DNA from: JBEKCP01 sp050014815
GTDB lineage: Bacteria > Planctomycetota > Planctomycetia > Pirellulales > Thermoguttaceae
Direction of reading: 5' to 3'
Length of the DNA stretch: 11,933 nt
Assembly (NCBI GenBank): GCA_050014815.1
Contig: JBEKCP010000138.1
Location: 1 to 11,933, forward strand
This document shows, piece after piece, positions 1-5,277 of this stretch. Under the pieces are notes generated by a model. That model did not search any database, was not told where the DNA came from, and was given only the letters and a program-made list of their open reading frames with translations. Position 1 is the first letter of the stretch. The number at the start of each line of letters is the position of its first letter. A program made the translations under genes and the position numbers.

Positions 1-170
1 GCGTTTCGTTCCGCCCAGTCGGCCAAACTCGATCGCGGGCGCTTCACCGTATCGGACCGGTCCGCAACTGTGACCACGAAGTCGTGCTTTCCGACCGGTA
101 CTTCCGGCGGCACCTTCAGGGTTACCTGGCGGTCATCCGAAACATCGGCCGAAGTCTGAAAAGCAATCAT
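1..170 (-). CDS. Antitoxin-like small protein, 3' end outside the window
   Basis: The gene starts with ATG at 170-168 and runs off the left edge, leaving 56 codons. An AAGGAG Shine-Dalgarno (180-185) sits 9 nt upstream and fixes the start. The protein has a short N-terminal beta-like stretch (RQVTLKVPPEVPVGKHDF, from about residue 14), a basic linker and the motif LADWAERN near the edge. This layout resembles small planctomycete and cyanobacterial proteins that precede PIN-domain (VapC-type) toxins, with an AbrB-like N-terminus followed by a toxin-binding tail. The family is recognised only by resemblance. The expected toxin would lie beyond the left edge and cannot be seen. A TATAAG box on the minus strand (217-222) could be its -10, but no good -35 is present. 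It follows comM on the same strand with a 95-bp gap. Confidence 0.55.
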   Translation of the reverse strand, partial: MIAFQTSADVSDDRQVTLKVPPEVPVGKHDFVVTVADRSDTVKRPRSSLADWAERN

Positions 171-265
171 GTCGTATTTCTCCTTGGAACAGCACCGTTT
201 ACGACCCGCAATCAATCTTATACTCCTTGCGGTGAAAATGACACCTCGTCAGGCTTGGCCTACGC

Positions 266-1804
266 TCACGTCCACAACTGCCGGTCGAGCATGCGGTAGT
301 TGATGGCCTCGTTGATGTGGCCCGGGCGGATGTCCTGGCTCTGGTCGAGGTCGGCGATGGTGCGGGTGACGCGGAGGATCTTGTCGTGGGCCCGGGCCGA
401 AAGGCCCATCTCGTTCATCGCCGCCTTCAAGAGGTTGCGGCACTCGTCGTCCAGCGGGCAGAACTGCCGCGTCTGGCGGTGCGACATGTCGGCGTTGTAG
501 CGGGTCGGCGAGCCGTCGAAGCGGGCCGCCTGCCGGGCGCGGGCGGCCACCACCTGCGAGCGCATCTCGGCGCTGGTGGTCCCCGGCACGCCCCCCGACA
601 GCTCCCGGAACGGCACCGAGGGGACTTCGATGTGAATGTCGATCCGGTCCAGCAGCGGGCCGCTGATCTTCGACATGTAGCGCTCGATCTGCGGCGGCGT
701 GCAGTGGCAGCTCCGCCGCGGGTCGCCGCGGTAGCCGCACGGGCAGGGGTTCAGCGCGGCAATCAGCATGAAGTTGGCCGGGAACGTGGTGCTGGACAGG
801 GCCCGGCTGATCGTCACCGTGCCGTCCTCCAGCGGCTGGCGGAGGACTTCCAGCGTGCGGCGGTTGAACTCGGGCAGCTCGTCGAGGAACAGCACTCCGT
901 TGTGCGAGAGCGAAATCTCGCCGGGGGCGGGCGTCGAGCCGCCGCCCACCAGGCCCGCGTCGCTGATCGTGTGGTGCGGCGATCGGAACGGCCGGACGGC
1001 CAGCAGCGGCTGGCCCGGCTTCAATCGCCCCACCGCACTATAGATCCGCGTGGTCTCGATCGACTCGACGGGCGTGAGGTCGGGCAGGATCGTGGGCATC
1101 CGCTTGGCGAGCATGGTCTTGCCGGAGCCGGGCGGGCCGACCATCAGGACGTTGTGGGCGCCGGCGGCCGCGACGACCATCGCCCGCTTGGCCATTTCCT
1201 GGCCGCGGACGTCGGAGAAATCGAGGTCGTAGGCGGCCAGCTCGCGGAAGAGGTCGTCGAGGCGGGAGGGGGCGGGGTCGATCTCGATCTGGCCCGCCAG
1301 GAAGGCCACCGCCTGGGCGAGGCTGGCGATGGGAATGACTTCGATGCCTTCGACCACGGCGGCCTCGGCCGCGCTCTCGCTCGGGACGAGCAGCCCCCGG
1401 AGCCCGTCGAGCCCCGCGGCGGCGATGGCCATCGACAAGGCGCCTCTGGTGGGCCGGGTGCTGCCGTCCAGGGCCAGCTCGCCGACCACGGCATACGAGG
1501 CCAGCCGCTCGGAGGCCACCTGCCCGCTGCCGATGAGCGTGCCAAGGGCGATGGGCAGGTCGAAGGAGGCGGCTTCTTTCGGCAGGTCGGCCGGGGCGAG
1601 GTTGATGACCACGCGGTTCTGCGGCCGCTGGAAGCCGGAGTTGACCATTGCCCGCTCGACGCGGTGGGTGCTCTCCTTGACCGCCTGTTCCGGCAGGCCG
1701 ACCAGGACGACCTTGGGCAGTCCGGCAGGCGAGACATCGACTTCGACCTCGACCGCCACGGCGTCGATGCCCACGAGCGAGAAGGTCTTCAGCTTGGCGA
1801 GCAT
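266..1804 (-). CDS. comM: YifB/ComM family AAA+ ATPase (Mg-chelatase-like)
   Basis: This is a complete 512-aa protein of normal family length. Residues 1-170 form the Lon-like (ChlI) N-terminal domain. The Mg-chelatase AAA+ core follows, with Walker A GPPGSGKT (223-230) and Walker B VLFLDELPE (304-312). A cysteine-rich insert, CPCGYRGDPRRSCHC (354-368), is typical of the family. The C-terminal helical domain starts near residue 410. In naturally transformable bacteria ComM is a hexameric helicase that promotes branch migration when incoming DNA is integrated; in other bacteria YifB has no settled role. The start at 1804 is chosen over the ATG at 1915 because the family begins with a sequence like MLAKLKTFSLVGIDAVAV and the 37 extra codons only translate a repeat. 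The Shine-Dalgarno (AGAGGGGG) is supplied by that repeat. A second copy of the first 56 bp lies at 2663-2718. Confidence 0.95.
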   Translation of the reverse strand: MLAKLKTFSLVGIDAVAVEVEVDVSPAGLPKVVLVGLPEQAVKESTHRVERAMVNSGFQRPQNRVVINLAPADLPKEAASFDLPIALGTLIGSGQVASERLASYAVVGELALDGSTRPTRGALSMAIAAAGLDGLRGLLVPSESAAEAAVVEGIEVIPIASLAQAVAFLAGQIEIDPAPSRLDDLFRELAAYDLDFSDVRGQEMAKRAMVVAAAGAHNVLMVGPPGSGKTMLAKRMPTILPDLTPVESIETTRIYSAVGRLKPGQPLLAVRPFRSPHHTISDAGLVGGGSTPAPGEISLSHNGVLFLDELPEFNRRTLEVLRQPLEDGTVTISRALSSTTFPANFMLIAALNPCPCGYRGDPRRSCHCTPPQIERYMSKISGPLLDRIDIHIEVPSVPFRELSGGVPGTTSAEMRSQVVAARARQAARFDGSPTRYNADMSHRQTRQFCPLDDECRNLLKAAMNEMGLSARAHDKILRVTRTIADLDQSQDIRPGHINEAINYRMLDRQLWT

Positions 1805-1811
1805 GATCGGT

Positions 1812-1906
1812 CCCCCTCTCCCTCCAGGAGAGGGTCGGGGTGAGGGTTCTGTCAGCCCCCTCTCCCACCAGAAGCGACCATCTGCGATGCTGTCTGGGGG
1901 TGAGGG
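1812..1906. repeat. CCCTCTCC-type hairpin repeat upstream of comM
   Basis: The first unit (1812-1846) has a perfect 8-bp stem, CCCTCTCC (1814-1821) with GGAGAGGG (1827-1834), followed by a TCGGGGTGAGGG tail. A second, degenerate unit follows: CCCCCTCTCCCACC near 1856-1869 and GGGGGTGAGGGG near 1896-1906. A single shortened unit recurs at 2726-2748. This type of short G/C hairpin is widespread in high-GC bacterial genomes and is often mis-translated as the start of a neighbouring protein. Here it covers the 5' leader of comM and includes the likely ribosome-binding site. Confidence 0.7.
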
Positions 1907-1927
1907 GCGATCCAAATGGCGCCCGGC

Positions 1928-1936
1928 ATTGTACCA
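1928..1936 (-). promoter_or_regulatory. Candidate extended -10 promoter for comM
   Basis: On the minus strand this reads TGGTACAAT, an extended -10 (TGn plus TACAAT, 5 of 6 matches to TATAAT). The start codon of comM is about 124 nt downstream, leaving a leader that contains the hairpin repeat. The -35 region (TTTGCT at 17 bp spacing) is poor, which an extended -10 can tolerate. It lies just past the stop codon of the gene at 1949-2659, so comM could also be reached by read-through. Confidence 0.4.
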
Positions 1937-1948
1937 GGTCGGTTCATC

Positions 1949-2659
1949 TCAGCAAAGCAACATGTCTGGGTCCAGCGTCCACACGGTTTCAATGCTGGGA
2001 ACGATATCCTCCGCGAGCTGCTCGGCAACCAAAGTCGGCATCGACATCGTCACGCGGACGCCCGACAGGAGCAGATGCCCAGCCATTAGGTGAAGGACAC
2101 GCCAAATGACGATCGAGAAACCGCCAAATCGAGCGTTGTGGAGTACCGGGACGCCGGCGCGGAACCGCACCATCTTACCTTTTCCCTCGGGATACCGGAC
2201 TGTAGCGCCAACCTCGAACGTTATGCCCTGCCCCTGGTATCTCGCCGGAACAGCCGTCGGGATGGAGACAATACCGAACGATGCCGGACCACATTCAATT
2301 TCAGGCGTGGCCGTGGTTTGTCGAGTTCCTTGAGGTCTTATCGCAATTTGCGCCAGCGCTTTGCCCGTGTAGCGTCCTTGAAACATCACCCGGAAGACTG
2401 CAATTCCATCCTCCCGCAACAGCGATAGGCAGAAGCAGAGGCCGTTGCTCTCAAAGAACCGTCCGCAATGCTGGCTCAGATAGTCTGGCACGAGGTCACG
2501 GCGAAAGTGGAGCCTGAGGAACAGCGCCAAGGCCCCAAGACCAGGGAGCGGCGCGACGATCAACCACAATAGGGGCGCTCTGGCAAGGAAGGGGATGGGC
2601 ATGAAGATAATGCCAAGGACGGCGATCACGGCAGCACAGAACTTTAGGAATTGATGCAT
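1949..2659 (-). CDS. Unrecognised protein with two N-terminal membrane segments
   Basis: The 236-aa protein matches no family I recognise. It begins with two hydrophobic stretches, residues about 6-24 and 29-50, separated by the short FLARAP turn and followed by a basic HFRR cluster. This suggests a hairpin membrane anchor with a soluble domain of about 185 residues. The domain is rich in beta-type sequence and has five scattered cysteines between residues 65 and 123. A second hydrophobic patch lies near residues 181-199. The start at 2659 lies inside a 24-codon comM-derived reading frame that ends 15 nt further on, so translation may be coupled; its own Shine-Dalgarno is weak. G+C is clearly lower than in neighbours (31 of 60 at 2281-2340 against 42 of 60 at 1141-1200), which fits recent acquisition. 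The uninterrupted frame and plausible composition support a real gene. Confidence 0.6.
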   Translation of the reverse strand: MHQFLKFCAAVIAVLGIIFMPIPFLARAPLLWLIVAPLPGLGALALFLRLHFRRDLVPDYLSQHCGRFFESNGLCFCLSLLREDGIAVFRVMFQGRYTGKALAQIAIRPQGTRQTTATPEIECGPASFGIVSIPTAVPARYQGQGITFEVGATVRYPEGKGKMVRFRAGVPVLHNARFGGFSIVIWRVLHLMAGHLLLSGVRVTMSMPTLVAEQLAEDIVPSIETVWTLDPDMLLC

Positions 2660-2718
2660 GGATCGACCGCCACGGCGTCGATGCCCACGAGCGAGAAGGT
2701 CTTCAGCTTGGCGAGCAT
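2644..2718 (-). pseudogene. Duplicated comM 5' end, now a 24-codon leader frame
   Basis: On the minus strand the first 18 codons of comM are repeated exactly. The frame then runs into unrelated sequence as DPCINS and stops at 2644-2646. It overlaps the start codon (2659-2657) of the next gene out of frame. The fragment keeps a GGAGGGAGAGGGGG Shine-Dalgarno region and lies 52 nt from a good extended -10, so it could be transcribed and translated as a leader peptide. The simplest reading is a relic of the rearrangement that placed the 1949-2659 gene between comM and its former promoter. Confidence 0.75.
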
Positions 2719-2739
2719 AGCGAATCCCCCTCTCCCTCC
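2663..2739. repeat. Direct repeat of 1749-1825 (comM start region)
   Basis: Positions 2663-2718 equal 1749-1804 at all 56 bases. The next six bases differ completely (agcgaa here, gatcgg in the first copy). Then 15 bases are identical again (2725-2739 and 1811-1825), all at a constant offset of 914. Both copies have the same orientation. The repeat brackets the low-GC gene at 1949-2659. Confidence 0.9.
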
Positions 2740-2767
2740 GGGTGAGGGCTGTTGCACCAGACGCCCG

Positions 2768-2812
2768 CTATTCTATCATCTTCCCGCCCCACCCGATAGG
2801 TGGTAGAATAGA
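2768..2812. promoter_or_regulatory. Symmetric divergent promoter region
   Basis: An imperfect inverted repeat, CTATTCTATCATC and GGTGGTAGAATAG (11 of 13 pairs), contains an extended -10 on each strand. The plus strand has TGGTAGAAT (2801-2809), placing a start about 17 nt before the Uma2 ATG. The minus strand has TGATAGAAT (2770-2778), about 52 nt before the duplicated comM start. Convincing -35 boxes are missing on both sides. The two -10 elements are back to back, about 28 bp apart, so the transcripts would diverge and polymerases would compete. The same inverted repeat could instead bind a dimeric regulator. Confidence 0.45.
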
Positions 2813-2832
2813 CGCGCAAGGAGATAGCGCCC

Positions 2833-3381
2833 ATGGCCACCATCGAAACCATCACTACCGCGGAACAACTGCTTGCCGCCGGCGATGTCGGGCGTTGCGA
2901 GTTGGTCCGCGGAGAATTGATTATAATGTCGCCGGCTGGGGCGGAGCACGGCTGGATCATAACGAACATTGCGGTGCCGTTGGGCCGGTTCGTGGAGCAG
3001 CGTTCGCTGGGGGTGGTCTTCGGAGCCGGAACGGGCTTTCGGATCGGGCACAGTCCCGATACGGTCCGCGCGCCGGATGTCGCCTTCGTCACCGCCGGGC
3101 GGATCGGCGGCAAGCTCGCGCGGGGCTTCTTCCCGGGCGCACCCGACCTGGCCGTGGAAGTCCTTTCGCCGGACGATCGCGCCGGCGAAGTGTTGGCCAA
3201 GGTTCAGGATTGGCTCGACGCCGGCTGCCTCGCCGTCTGGGTGGCCGATCCGCGGACCCGCACTGTCACCGTCTATCACAGCCGCAGCGACATTGTCGTC
3301 CTCGGCGAGTCGGAAAACATCAGCGGCGGCGACCTCTTGCCCGACTTCAGCCTGCCGGTGGGCGAACTCTTCCAGGGATAA
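2833..3381 (+). CDS. Uma2 family (DUF820) PD-(D/E)XK nuclease-like protein
   Basis: The 182-aa protein has the usual Uma2 length and motif order: CELVRGELIIMSPAG (22-36), a conserved His (39), PDVAFV with D82, PDLAVEVLSPDD with E109 (104-115), K123 and DWLDAGCLAVWVADP (126-140). D82, E109 and K123 are the likely metal and catalytic residues of the PD-(D/E)XK fold. The family is very abundant in cyanobacteria and planctomycetes. Nuclease activity is predicted from the fold, and the cellular role is unknown. An AAGGAG Shine-Dalgarno (2818-2823) 9 nt upstream supports the start. The gene appears to be transcribed alone from the promoter at 2801-2809; no antitoxin gene is attached. Confidence 0.92.
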   Translation: MATIETITTAEQLLAAGDVGRCELVRGELIIMSPAGAEHGWIITNIAVPLGRFVEQRSLGVVFGAGTGFRIGHSPDTVRAPDVAFVTAGRIGGKLARGFFPGAPDLAVEVLSPDDRAGEVLAKVQDWLDAGCLAVWVADPRTRTVTVYHSRSDIVVLGESENISGGDLLPDFSLPVGELFQG

Positions 3382-3446
3382 CGAGGGCAGAGGGGGCAGA
3401 GCCCCTTGTACGGTCACCCACCCGCCCGAAGAAGCGGCAGCCGCCG

Positions 3447-3490
3447 TTCTACCATCTTCTCTGACGGCCTGAAAGTAGGTATAATGGACG
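3447..3490 (+). promoter_or_regulatory. Promoter region of the DUF433/DUF5615 pair
   Basis: A perfect TATAAT lies at 3480-3485, about 60 nt before the DUF433 start. The 44-bp segment aligns without gaps to 2771-2814, the promoter region of the Uma2 gene, at 31 of 44 positions. Both begin TTCTAYCATCTTC and end in an AAT-containing -10 followed by RGACG. As there, the left end reads as an extended -10-like TGGTAGAAC on the opposite strand. A good -35 is not seen (TTCTCT at 17 bp). Confidence 0.5.
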
Positions 3491-3546
3491 GGCGTCGTAT
3501 GTGCCGCGAGGATTCCGACTGGTCCGAACTCAGATTGGGAAAAGGT

Positions 3547-3798
3547 ATGGGTAACTTGGACTGGCAGGACCGGATATCGATTGACCCGATAGTCTGCCAC
3601 GGCAAGCCGTGCATTCGAGGGACGCGGGTGATGGTTTCCATCATTCTCGACTACCTCAAGGCCGGCGAAAGCCCGCAGAGCATTCTGGGGCAATACCCGT
3701 CGTTGACGGAAGAGGACGTGCGGGCCGCGCTTTCCTACGCCGCGTGGCTGGCACACGAGGAGGAGCAACAACCCCTGCACACGGTTGCCACGGAATGA
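3547..3798 (+). CDS. DUF433 domain antitoxin-like protein
   Basis: The 83-aa protein has the family signature in order: DWQDRISIDP (5-14), then CHGKPCIRGTR (17-27), a helical segment VSIILDYLKAG (30-40) and LTEEDVRAALSYAAW (53-67). DUF433 proteins are helix-turn-helix-like and usually act as the antitoxin and DNA-binding partner of a PIN-like DUF5615 protein. The frame is open upstream to 3406, but the family starts just before DWxDRI, so the ATG at 3547 is chosen. The ATG at 3499 would add 16 residues and cannot be excluded because it has a similar position relative to TATAAT. The stop overlaps the next start (ATGA, 3795-3798), which is typical of a co-translated pair. Confidence 0.88.
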   Translation: MGNLDWQDRISIDPIVCHGKPCIRGTRVMVSIILDYLKAGESPQSILGQYPSLTEEDVRAALSYAAWLAHEEEQQPLHTVATE

Positions 3799-3974
3799 GA
3801 ATCAAGTTGGATGAGAACCTTCCGTCGGCGTTGGCAGACATTTTTCGTGCCGCCGGTCAAGACGTCGTGACGGTAATCGAGGAGGCACAGAACCCCTGGC
3901 CTCACCGCTCACTGGGAGATAAATCTAGCTGTGTCCTCGTCCCGACGCCCAAGTATCTTGGGGTTCCGGGATAG
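3795..3974 (+). pseudogene. Truncated DUF5615 (PIN-like toxin) gene
   Basis: The first 31 codons give MRIKLDENLPSALAD and VVTVIEEAQ, the N-terminus of DUF5615 proteins. It carries the acidic D6-E7-N8 motif that forms part of the PIN-like active site. Intact members are roughly 110-120 residues long and continue with a D-containing helix and a TLDxDF motif. Here the sequence after about 3890 is unrelated and the frame stops at 59 residues. The gene therefore looks truncated, probably by a deletion or replacement reaching toward the end of the kinase gene. The ATGA overlap with the DUF433 gene is intact, so translation would still start. The product should lack nuclease activity. Confidence 0.72.
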
Positions 3975-3986
3975 CGCGGAACAGAA

Positions 3987-4015
3987 AAGGGGGGCTCGTT
4001 TCACTGGAGCCACCC
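3987..4015 (-). terminator. Candidate intrinsic terminator of the PfkB-family gene
   Basis: Read on the minus strand, the stop codon is followed by GGGTGGCTC, a 9-nt loop, GAGCCCCCC and TTTT. The 5-bp core stem GGCTC/GAGCC (3993-3997 and 4007-4011) extends by three G-C pairs across a bulge. The T-run is only four bases, so efficiency is uncertain. Confidence 0.4.
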
Positions 4016-4938
4016 TACAGCGTTTCCACTCGCACCTGGCCGGCGGCGGTTTCGATACCGGCGGGATCGAGACGGCCGGGGAGGAGCTGGCGGAGATTGG
4101 CCTGCGCGGCGGCAATGCCAAGCCGAGCGGCCTCGACCATCTCGGCGCCGCGGGCGATCGCCAACGCCGCGGCCGCGGCCATCGCATCGCCGGACCCCAA
4201 CGGATTGACGACCTGGCCCAGCGGCGGCGGGTGCAAACGGTACGCGCGATCGGCAGCCGTTAGCCAGACGGGCCCCGGACCTTGGGTAACCAGCACCCAT
4301 TGGGCCCCGCGACGGTTGAGGTCGTGCATGGCGGCCAAGAGCGCGGCATCGTCGTCCAGGTCGCGGCCAAGCGTCTGGGCCAACTCCTCGCGGTTGGGTT
4401 TGACGAGGCAAGGCTTCAGGTCGAGCAGGCCCAACAGCCCTTCGCCGCGGAAATCGAGCACGGCGGGGCAGGGCGTCTTTTCCACGAGGCGGCGGTAGGT
4501 CGCGGCGGGGGCCTCGGCGGGCAGCGAGCCGATCAACACCACGGCGTCCGCCCGGGCCGCCTCCTCGGCGTAGGCCGCGGCGAAGGCGTCCAGCTCGGCG
4601 GCGGTAAGCGGCGGGGCACTGGTGACGAGTTCTGTCATCCGGCCGGCGCCATGGTCGAGAATGGTCGTGCAGACGCGGGTAGCCGCCTGCGTAACGACCC
4701 ACCGCCGCTGCAGCCCCAACTCCGCCAGGTCGTGGTCCATTTCGGCCAGTGGGGGGCCGCCGGCGGCCGCGAGGGCCAGGACCGGCCCGCCGAGCCGGTG
4801 GGCCGCAACGGCGGCGTTGAGGACCTTGCCCGAGGCGCACCAGTGCGACTCCCGCGCGCGGTTCACTTCGCCCGGCCGAAAGCGGTCGAAGACGAGAGTC
4901 TGTTGCCAGGCGGGGGTCAGGCCGGCGGAAAGGATCAT
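4015..4938 (-). CDS. PfkB-family kinase (1-phosphofructokinase/tagatose-6-phosphate kinase type)
   Basis: The 307-aa length fits the FruK/LacC branch of the ribokinase-like fold. The branch hallmarks are visible: N-terminal LTPAWQQTLVFDRFRPGEVNR (substrate side), CASGKVLNAAVAAHRLGG (34-51, the first PfkB signature), MTELV (101-105), IGSLP (136-140), VKPNREEL (179-186) and VNPLGSGDAMAA (244-255), with D251 as the catalytic base. The enzyme would transfer phosphate from ATP to a phosphorylated ketohexose in the cytoplasm. The exact substrate cannot be read from sequence. A GAGG Shine-Dalgarno lies 7 nt before the ATG. No fru PTS or lac-type genes are next to it. It is divergent from the acyltransferase-FkbH gene. 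Confidence 0.88.
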   Translation of the reverse strand: MILSAGLTPAWQQTLVFDRFRPGEVNRARESHWCASGKVLNAAVAAHRLGGPVLALAAAGGPPLAEMDHDLAELGLQRRWVVTQAATRVCTTILDHGAGRMTELVTSAPPLTAAELDAFAAAYAEEAARADAVVLIGSLPAEAPAATYRRLVEKTPCPAVLDFRGEGLLGLLDLKPCLVKPNREELAQTLGRDLDDDAALLAAMHDLNRRGAQWVLVTQGPGPVWLTAADRAYRLHPPPLGQVVNPLGSGDAMAAAAALAIARGAEMVEAARLGIAAAQANLRQLLPGRLDPAGIETAAGQVRVETL

Positions 4939-4982
4939 GGGGAAGCCTCGGGGATGCGGTAGTGTCCTTGCCCGGGTCTCCC

Positions 4983-4988
4983 ATTATA
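4983..4988 (-). promoter_or_regulatory. TATAAT -10 box of the PfkB-family gene
   Basis: A perfect TATAAT on the minus strand places a transcription start about 38 nt before the kinase ATG. The -35 region is poor (CCGAAC at 17 bp spacing). Confidence 0.5.
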
Positions 4989-5083
4989 GCGGGCGTAGCG
5001 ATTCTGTTCGGATTCGAAAATGTGCAGAGCCCACCTCCGAAGTTGCCGCGACAGTTGCGACACACTTTTTCGTGTTTTCTGCC

Positions 5084-5112
5084 TTGACGTGCCGCCAGGC
5101 GATAGCTAGGCT
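5084..5112 (+). promoter_or_regulatory. Candidate sigma-70-type promoter of the acyltransferase-FkbH gene
   Basis: TTGACG (5084-5089, 5 of 6 to consensus) and TAGGCT (5107-5112, 3 of 6) are separated by 17 bp. The transcript would have a leader of about 160 nt that includes the hairpin at 5188-5208. The -10 is weak, so this is tentative. Confidence 0.3.
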
Positions 5113-5187
5113 ACGCCCCGCGTCGGCGACCCCACCGCATCACTTTGTAAAGAGAACGCCATTATACCGTGCGCAGCCGGTAGAGGA

Positions 5188-5208
5188 ACGTTTCCAAAGG
5201 CGAAACGT
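5188..5208 (+). promoter_or_regulatory. Perfect 7-bp inverted repeat in the leader
   Basis: ACGTTTC and GAAACGT flank a 7-nt loop (caaaggc). The element lies 69 bp before the start codon of the acyltransferase-FkbH gene. It could be an operator half-site pair or an RNA hairpin; a chance palindrome is also possible. Confidence 0.3.
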
Positions 5209-5277
5209 CGCATGTCAGCCCGCGCAAGCTGTGATAGCAGCCCTCTTGCTCTCCACTGTGCCGAGAGAACGACCGCG

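Larger units (their letters stand above)
4939..5277. other. Divergent intergenic region, 339 bp
   Basis: This region separates the leftward kinase gene from the rightward acyltransferase-FkbH gene. It holds the minus-strand TATAAT near 4985, a candidate plus-strand promoter (5084-5112) and a short perfect hairpin (5188-5208). No protein, tRNA-like cloverleaf or repeat array was seen. An in-frame ATG at 5212 would extend the right-hand gene by 22 residues, but it has no good Shine-Dalgarno. Confidence 0.7.

Noticed and set aside
317..1843. 508-codon open frame on the plus strand opposite comM
   Set aside because: It is low-complexity, rich in Arg, Gly and Asp, lacks any recognisable domain, and lies antisense to a well-conserved AAA+ gene; an effect of high GC content.
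1805..1915. N-terminal extension of ComM from the ATG at 1915
   Set aside because: The 37 codons translate the hairpin repeat (EPSPRPSPGGRGG), a known artefact of such repeats. The family starts at MLAKLKTF.
1749..2739. A complete insertion sequence or integrative element between the comM repeats
   Set aside because: No transposase or integrase is encoded in the interval, no terminal inverted repeats bound it, and a 56-bp target duplication is too long for typical transposons.
4001..5065. 354-codon frame overlapping the PfkB-family gene on the same strand
   Set aside because: Its translation is Arg/Pro/Gly-rich noise in another frame of a gene with intact PfkB signatures.
5212..5277. Upstream ATG adding 22 residues to the acyltransferase-FkbH protein
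   Set aside because: It has no Shine-Dalgarno and the added residues are polar and unconvincing. The ATG at 5278 has GAGAGA at good spacing and leads straight into the membrane segment.
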